Positions 56,713-64,000 of a stretch of DNA of 64,000 nucleotides are shown in pieces; positions within the stretch are counted from its first letter, which is position 1, and each line of letters starts with the position of its first letter. Source of the DNA: Setaria digitata (lineage: Eukaryota; Nematoda; Chromadorea; Rhabditida; Setariidae); the NCBI GenBank assembly GCA_003640385.1, contig RCAB01000103.1:62001-126000 (forward strand), read 5' to 3'. Below the pieces are notes generated by a model. That model made no database searches. It had not been told where the DNA came from and saw nothing but the letters and a program-made list of their open reading frames with translations. Both the position numbers and the translations under genes were made by a program.

Positions 56713-59700
56713 CTAATTCCAAGAAGAAACAGATGTATCAGTTATACCAAATGCCTCTTTCACTCGGTCCAAACAAATTTTAGCACCCTCACGGCATTCG
56801 GATGACACAAGTGTAAAATTAAGAAAGCCATGAGGGAGATTATCAAGAAGATCAAGAGCCATTACTCTGCCACCAGCATCTCGCATTTTCTTCGCAAATG
56901 TGATCGTATCATCCAGCAGAGGATCCAGATGGCAAGCCTTAGATTTGTAGCTTAAGTGGACATAAAAGCATGTAAGAATTTTAGGAACTTCCACTTTCAT
57001 CTTAAAAAAGACGTTTCAAAACATACCACAAACCAAGCTGGAGGTAATCGCGCAAGATCCTCTGGTGTCGCATATATTGGCGATATCAATGGATCCCTCG
57101 GAACACTTCTTTTTATATCAGAAATATATGATTTGTTACAGTCATTTCCAATTCCTTGAAATGATTTCACATTATTCTCTCAGATATAAATAATTTTAAT
57201 CATACGGCAAATCTCAAACAAACTGAATAAACTTATCTTTTTTCCCATTTCTGTCGTTATAATGGGTGACAAAGAAGCAGCTCGATCAAGTTTTGATTTA
57301 TCCACTGGAGCTAATGGTGCTGATTTTTCGAGCCAGTCAGAAATATTGTCTAAGGCATGTCCAGCTGCCATAGCAGCAGTGTCAGCAAGACTCTGACTCA
57401 AAGTTCGTTTATGTGCCTGGAAATTTTTACGGATAATATCATTTCCGCAAGTAATTTCATTGTACGGGATACAAAAATTACTTTGGATTAGAATAATGCA
57501 TCAGCATATCGTTTTTACTATAAATCAACAATATACGAACTGCTTTCATTTTCCTGGAATATTCGAAATAGCCTAACTTGACACTCTCAGGAAAACAAAA
57601 CGCACCGAATATTCATTCTTGGTTACGATGCTGTGAGAACTCAATGAAGTAAGCATAAATCTAGATCTGCTGAAATTCCTCACAGATGTAGCTGTTTCAG
57701 AGGGCAATTCTTTAGAAACTGGCGCTGAAGGTGAACAGAGGAAGGCTGCAAGCTTTGAAACACGAGAAGGGCGTTTACTCTCCTCCATATTTAATATTTT
57801 TTCTTCTTGCCGTGATTCTATACAGTTGCCTTGATTCATAAGAATCAAAGTACTAAATAACCAACGGTTTACAAATAACGTTAAAAGATGTTAATAAAGA
57901 AAAAAAAAAGTAAAAAGAAAAGGGAAATTTAATTCAAAAAAGCTATTATCTAAGTAGAAACTAAATTAAAACTGATACTGAATAGATATTACCTTTCCTA
58001 CTTACTTTTAATCAAAAGTAGCATGCAGCAAATTTCAAAGATGTACGTACTTTTTAGTGAGTGGGTGGATTTTCAAATAGTCAACTAGTCGTTCGTCATA
58101 CATATTAGATGAGAGATGAATGTGAAGCGGGTCTGATTTTACCTGGAAGTCGATATAGTCATCAGGAAGGAAAGAAGCTCAATTCAAACAATTTCTATCA
58201 ATTGTAATCAATCTATAATGTTTCTAATGGAAGTCTGCATGCATATTACACACTGTGGTGACTCTGTCAGTTCCAGATCATAAAGACTAACTATTCCATT
58301 TATTCCATTCAACAGTTAAGCAGTAATAAGCAGTAAGTCATTCAGCCGACTAGTCTTAGACAAATACAAAGCTACGCTTCTCCGACTTATTTGAAGCCTC
58401 AGCTGCAATTCGCTCTTTCAAGATATTCAGTACAACTTTAATTCCACGAAAAAATATACAAGTCAGACTGCCGGGAATATTTCTTACTGGACAACGGAAA
58501 AAAAAAAGCACCTGGACTCCAGAAATACAACTGTTGTCGTCATCCTCATCTCCTTCGCTGTTATTACCATCGCTGAATCCTTGTTCATTTTCCCGTTTGA
58601 GAACTGTCGACGCATTACTGCGTATGGCAGCTGTAGATGCGATATCTGCTAAATTTACCAAAGATACGATCGATGAAGATCCCTATAATGGTATTTATGA
58701 TTTCTATTCAATCTGAAGCTACTAAAATTAAAGAACTATATCAAGAACAACCACCTCCAAACATAATGCATCGTCTTGCTGTATTTTTTGTACTTGCTTC
58801 ACATATTCTTGTAAGCTTTTGTGACCACTCCTTTCGGAATCTTTCTGTTCAGATCTGTCATCATTTGTGGTGTGATTTAGCGGTTTTCCAGTATAAGCTA
58901 ATAAAGAATATATTTTAGAGCAGTAATACACTAAAGTAAATGCAAATGGATAAGCGACACATAATGAACAAGTAATGGATTAAAACAAATTGAAATATTT
59001 CGGGAAAGATACCTGCAACACACCGTAGCACGACTCCCATATGTAAAAGAGGATCCATACAACTCAGCAATCGGGAAGGTGATGGAAGGTACTAAAGTAT
59101 ATAAATACTGATTCGTGAAAGTAAAAGCAGTAGGCAGGCTACATCCAGTACCGTCAATTTTTTCCAGTTCCTTATTGGTTTGAAACCCAATAAGGAACTG
59201 GAAAAAAAAATTTTCATTTGAATATGACATATTCCGTCATTCCCTGTAGCAACAGGGAATATCGAAGATTAATTTAAGGGAAAAAATGAAAAGAAAGAAC
59301 ACACTGTCAAATCATAAGATAGTGATTTCAATTCGTGACCTGAAAAAGAAATGGTGTATAAACGGTAATAATTCCATCAGGTATTCTTTTCACACCAAGT
59401 TGAACAAGTTTCAAGCTGACGGACATTATCAAATTACCACCAGCTGAATCACCAATCATGCATATTTTTTCACCTGTCCAACCTGCAAGACGAAAATGTT
59501 TTGTGTACACCAATTCTTAAAAAGATTCAGTGTGTAATCAACTTATGGAAATGACTAACATTTCAGATAGCTGGAGTGGTCCGATGATTTTTTTTATGAC
59601 ACACAGAGAAAACCTTCGATAGCATCGACTGAAGAGCAAATAGCTAATTTCACTAGATTTCTACAGTTTTCGCTAAACGTAAGCATTGATTTTTAACAAA

Positions 59701-61742
59701 CAGAAATTCGAAAATAAGGAATTTCTCTGACCAACCCACGAAAAGAATGCAAAAGAAGAAAATATAAACCGAGTTGTGCTGCATTATTGATGATATAGGC
59801 ATATGCATACAATACTTCCTCTGTAGGACGCGGAAATGGATTTTCAGGCGCTAGTGAATATTCGACAGATACGATAGAACAATTGAGCAACTTCGCCCAG
59901 AGTCGCAAATATGTCTAGAAATTACATAAGTAATATTTCGTTACATCAAGACTGTTTAACATTGTTTCTAGCAAGAAATTTCAATTACTTCATGGGACTT
60001 GGAGGTAGTTGCTACATAACCACCACCATGACAATGAAACAGTAAATACGGCGATGGTGGAAGCTGATTCTGCGATCCAGCAGGACTCTGAAAATGAAAC
60101 TGTAGAAGTTCGAAATGACAGCTTGATTTCTCGTTACCGGAAAATTCTAAGTAGAAAAAAGTCGACTCAAAAGACTTACAAGAATTTGTCGGTGACAATA
60201 CGATAAAACACGGATTTTAACTGGGCGATGACCAGTATAAGAAGATGGTTCTGGAATTTTCACAGTACCACCATTTGTTGTGGCCATCGTTATCGACCCT
60301 ACCCAGTTGATTTCACGTAATTCATTTATCGCCATATTTGGACAAAATATACGTGGTACCTGCTACAAGTAGCCACACTTCAAACAGTGAAGGAAATCAC
60401 AAAATGTTTTTATTTCAAAAGAAAAGTGATCAAAGAAGTCTCCTTTTCCACTAAATAAAATGGAACTTACGCTACCAAATTCTGACAAATTCCAGAAACT
60501 TCTACAAAATTCAATATCTGCTTCACGAGTAACCTGCAAGAAAATTTATCATCAATTGTTGAATCAGTAGCATAACATGAGAACTAGTTAATAAATAAGG
60601 AAGCAAGAGAAAATGAATACAATGGTAAAAACCTTGACAATCCGCTTAGCTCTTTGCTCGGGACTCAAAATGAACCGTGGTGAATTTAAAAAGGACCCCA
60701 AAGCACTGCGTCCTTTTTCCCACGACAAACTATAGATGGCAAGTATCACACCAATCAAACGAAATATACGCCCAACTGATGGCGGAAACTGTAAACAAAA
60801 ACTTGATGCAAAAGATCACATAAGCAAGAAATCTGTAGAATCTCGGTTCCAAACTTCTGTATGCTAATACCAATATAAAAATATCCATAGACCCACTTGA
60901 TATTTATATGAACACTTACTTGAAAGCCCAGTGGTCGTCCGTAAAAGCATGACGGATCGAGAACTTCTATACCATCCAGCACAGCCTGGTATTTGGTATA
61001 GTCTCCACTGAGATCAGGAAACAAACAGTTATCTGGAGCGTATACAGCTGCATCAATGACCTGCAGTTAGAATGGCTAGGTGAAGTGGGAAATTTGAAAA
61101 CAGTGATCACATCAAAACTCAATCCCAGAAAGCTCATGTTAAAATCATTAGAACAGGAGATGAAATTTTCTGGGGTAACACACGGGATATATACTATTGA
61201 GAAATGTAACAAACCATTTGTAAGGCTGAAACCAGAAATTTCAACACAGCACAATAACTTTCAACTTCTTTACAGTAATATGATACACGAAACATCATCG
61301 TCTGCCGGTGCTCAATACAAGAACGCAAAACGGAAATAAGATGTAGTACAACTGTGTCACATACACAAACTAGCGACCTGTAAAGTTCATTTTCATGAAG
61401 ATCAGAGAAAAAGAATGGGTAGAAAAGCATGGTACAAATAACAAATATCAAAATCAATTGTTGTAGCTACCTAAATCCATTTCCTGGAGTAAGTTTGTCA
61501 TAGTCGTATCGAGGAGCCATGTCTTGTAGCTTTTTAACATCCTCTGCAAAAGACTTCGAAAATTCATCACTATTAGCAAAGTTACAAACGTATATATAAG
61601 AGGGTAAATATATAATATGAAAAAAAGTACCTTCCAAAGGCAAAGTGAGAGAAGATATTTTGTGACAATTTTTCTCCAGTCGGCTTGCATATTTCGGCCA
61701 ACTTGTGGTATTTTTGAAAAATTCTCCGTTATCATTGGCTAA
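56713..61742 (-). CDS. Hormone-sensitive lipase, 18 exons found, start codon exon missing
   Basis: Hydrolyses stored acylglycerols and related esters at lipid droplets. Exons, 5' to 3': 61631-61742, 61471-61543, 61215-61377, 60920-61060, 60633-60788, 60471-60533, 60180-60359, 59989-60087, 59770-59914, 59340-59482, 59013-59091, 58755-58897, 58512-58682, 58051-58142, 57606-57852, 57233-57416, 57027-57154, 56713-56937; about 847 aa. The HSL N-terminal domain is clear (LANDNGEFF...KLTPGNGFRSL...DPSCFYGRPLGFQ). Catalytic parts: oxyanion motif FHCHGGGYVA, nucleophile elbow IGDSAGGNL, acid region ACHLDPLLDD, and His in DNLPHGFLNF. The insert between SRLLSCMDPLLHM and the acid (the regulatory module) is long, with an acidic patch (SEGDEDDDNS) and Arg-x-x-Ser-type sites (KRPSRVS, HKRTLS, LDRAAS) that could be PKA targets. 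The first few residues lie in an upstream exon not found. C. elegans has one orthologue, hosl-1. Confidence 0.93.
59158..59207. repeat. Perfect 21-base inverted repeat with 8-base loop in a lipase intron
   Basis: Arms 59158-59178 and 59187-59207 (core ccagttccttattgg / ccaataaggaactgg plus a T6/A6 extension) flank the loop 59179-59186. It lies in the intron between exons 59340-59482 and 59013-59091. On the minus strand the left arm also ends in a pyrimidine-rich decoy acceptor (TTTTTCCAG), but using it would not give the conserved lipase sequence. Confidence 0.9.
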
Positions 61743-64000
61743 CTAAAACAAATTTGTGCATATCGGAATAAGGACTGCATGCTTTGAAAAAGGCCTCAAC
61801 ACCCTAAGTCAAATAATTCACTGTAAATAATGTTTCAAATTTCCGCTCTAGTCAGTGGAAGCTTTAGTGCACTGTTCCTTCCAGAAAAGGGACAAAAGAA
61901 TTTTCTTGCAATAAGAGTGCATGCTATTATCGTGTTAGTCATTAGCATAAGCTTAACTGTTTTTTCACCTCAGCCAATAGTGCAAACACAGCTGATCGCT
62001 GGACAGAAAGTTTGCCATTCAAAGGAGCTTTATAATTCGTTTCTCCGCCACCAAGGCAGCTATCAGCAACATTACTCTTCAGGACATTCATCGTGTACAA
62101 CCATTACTTCTAAATGAACAACTTGATGTGAATCTTTCACTAGCAACCGTGTACGCAGAAAAACGAATTCTTCCAGCTTTTTTTTTTGCTTCGTTATATA
62201 GGCCAATAAACAAACTCAGAAGTTTTTTTAAATTACGTTGCAGAGGGAGTAATCTTTTATCATTTGGATTCAGCATGGAATCAGGCCGGTACAGCATTCT
62301 CTTGCACGCCTCTGAATAAGAACTAGAAATGTTTAAGACCCGACAAGGTGTTCTTAAATTAAGAGACTAGCCTTAGATTAACTGAGACTCCTTCCGCGCA
62401 TAATATCAATATCTTATGGATTTGGCACTTCCATGTAAACCAATGTTCTTTCTACAAACTTTGAAGAACGGCAAGAGGGACGGAACTACGATGACGGCCG
62501 GTTATGGAAGTCCCCTTGTCTTCGACCAGTTCAGATGAAGAATACGGAGATTAAGCAAGAAGACTACCTCATTTCCAGTCACAGGTGCAGTACATCCAAC
62601 CCAGCTCAGAACAACTCCCAACTACTACTGTAAACTTTTGCTTTCTCCCCTTCGCTTCAGACTTTCATTTGTTCTCTGTAAAACACCGGCCAACCGCAAA
62701 ATACGGATCAGTGCATAAGTCTGTAATGGAACTAAAAGGGAGTGCAACGTGGATTATGGGATCGGTTCGTTTCCCGTGTGGAGTGCTAAGTGGACAAGGT
62801 CACTGTTCTGAACCTTCAGATTTCCAATATTAATTTCAATTATGAAGGAAGAATACAATTACGACTCATATCGAAAGCAACGGGATCCTAACATTCTGCA
62901 TAATCTCATTTTCGGGAAGCATCAATAATGGTGTATCATTACACAAGCAAATTATATGTTCAAGTTAATTAACTTTAGAAGGAATGAGACAGTCTTGAGG
63001 GAGGAAAGGAAAAGAAGAATAGTGAAAAGTCGAAAGTAAATATGTATTTTTCTGTGTGAACTGCTTTTCTTTTAGGAAATATGTGTTAAGTAGAATGTAA
63101 TGCAGTGTACACATTTATATTTACGGAATATGTCCGCAAATATATTCTTAATGTTCGTGCCGACTCCAGTCTTTTAAAAAATTTTTTAATTTAGGGTCAT
63201 TAGAAAGCTTACCTTCTGCGAGAAATCAGAAATTATGCAGTGTAACACTTTTGATGGGTTTATCTTGCTTGTTATATGACATTTTTGCCACGATAAATCA
63301 GAATAGGTGTGTGCCTTTCTCTGATTCTGAACGTAAGAATCGTTTCGGGTTTCACATCACACGAATTTTAAAATATTTCCGTTATTGCTAAAAATTTTTG
63401 AAGTCACTCCTGTTTTCGGCAGTCACAAAAGCCTTGTTACATTGAGTGGGGAAGGGAAGACTGATGTAAAGTGATAACAGACTATCAGATGAAGCAATTC
63501 TATAATGGTTTTCGCCAAGTAGAAGTATTACTTTGGACCACCACTTTTTTCCCTCACCCTTACCTAAACTTTTGTTCCCAGTTCCGTTTAACGTCACTGG
63601 AATATATGTATATACACCATGCGATCTTTTTCAGTTAAATTATAAAGCGACGAATATTAATTAGTCTTAAAGTACAGTGGGGGCTAACATTAAATATTCG
63701 CATTTACCTGCGGTGTTAACATCTCATTCTACAAATTGGTGAGTATTCTAATCCTCCTACAAAATTTCTGTATAACTTATGAATACCTCTGTTATTTAAT
63801 TTTTTTTTTTGTCTTGAGTAACGAACAAATGATTCCAACTTTCAATATTTTTTCAGTCAAAATTATAATGCTTGCATATTTAGAAATTGCGTTTTGCTTT
63901 CAGTAATACGAGATTTGATTTTCCAGAGTCCAACATTATGGTCGTTTGGGGGTTATCCAACATAACAGACGCTTTGCAGAAGCGTTTGTGTCGCTTCCTC
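61743..64000. other. Right flank of the lipase gene
   Basis: The first exon of the lipase, with the start codon, should lie here; an ATG at about 61780 on the minus strand runs into a stop before the first confirmed exon and was not accepted. A long plus-strand open frame at 61996-62319 is listed separately. The 62450-62830 part is slightly GC-richer and may be promoter DNA. From 62840 to the end the sequence is AT-rich and nothing is recognised. Confidence 0.4.
61996..62319 (+). other. 108-codon open frame without start, possible exon or pseudogene
   Basis: The plus-strand frame following a TGA at 61993-61995 stays open for 107 codons to a stop at 62317-62319. Its translation reads like ordinary protein (FSATKAAISNITLQDIHRVQ, LLLNEQLDVNLSLATVYAEK), with no family I recognise. 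There is no ATG near its 5' end, so it would have to be an internal or terminal exon, or a relic. The opposite strand is also open for 69 codons in the 62088-62297 part, which weakens the case. Confidence 0.25.

Noticed and set aside
59092..59230. Coding exon of the lipase running through the inverted repeat (FLIGFQTNKELEK...)
   Set aside because: The conserved lipase sequence YLPSPSRLL...MDPLL begins at 59091 in another frame after a good acceptor, so the repeat is intronic.
61454..61735. Alternative 93-codon minus-strand protein starting MITENFSK
   Set aside because: Another frame of the same bases gives LANDNGEFF and joins in phase to the conserved lipase N-terminal domain; this frame is its shadow.

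Overview
The window is nuclear DNA from a nematode, probably a clade III (spirurid or filarial-like) species. It is AT-rich, genes are split into many short exons with GT...(T)TTCAG introns, there are long AT-rich intergenic stretches, and the receptor, nuclear receptor and Ly-6 proteins have a nematode flavour. The species cannot be named from sequence alone. Exons were assembled by hand by matching splice phases; unless stated otherwise, exon phases within each gene are consistent.

Layout from left to right: 1-2821, no gene recognised; 2822-6220 (+), a complete 14-exon choline dehydrogenase (GMC oxidoreductase); 6966-9998 (-), a complete SERAC1-like lipid-remodelling hydrolase, convergent with it; 9999-18969, an AT-rich gene desert; 18970-19969 (+), the 3' exons of a GPI-anchored Ly-6/ODR-2-like protein; 20804-21077, a duplicated block around a single N (probable assembly join); 23941-25758 (-), a three-exon small secreted protein of unknown function; 27910-36154 (+), a 23-exon adhesion GPCR with LRR, Ig, HormR, GAIN-like and 7TM regions (ADGRA-like); 36506-36871 (+), a possible two-exon small membrane protein just downstream; 38440-39130, a GC-richer island; 41728-47029 (-), a complete nine-exon nuclear hormone receptor with a GC-rich upstream region; 49992-51642 (-), the ETS domain and C-terminus of an ERG/FLI/FEV-class factor; 56713-61742 (-), an 18-exon hormone-sensitive lipase lacking only its extreme N-terminus; then a right flank with one long open frame that is not assigned.

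The genes do not form one pathway. Choline dehydrogenase (choline to betaine aldehyde), SERAC1 (phospholipid remodelling) and hormone-sensitive lipase (stored-lipid mobilisation) all concern lipid or choline metabolism, but their proximity may be chance. The NHR and ETS genes are transcription factors. The ADGRA-like receptor is the most unusual item: to my knowledge only latrophilin-like and Flamingo-like adhesion GPCRs are catalogued in C. elegans. Two near-perfect long palindromes sit in introns of the ETS and lipase genes.
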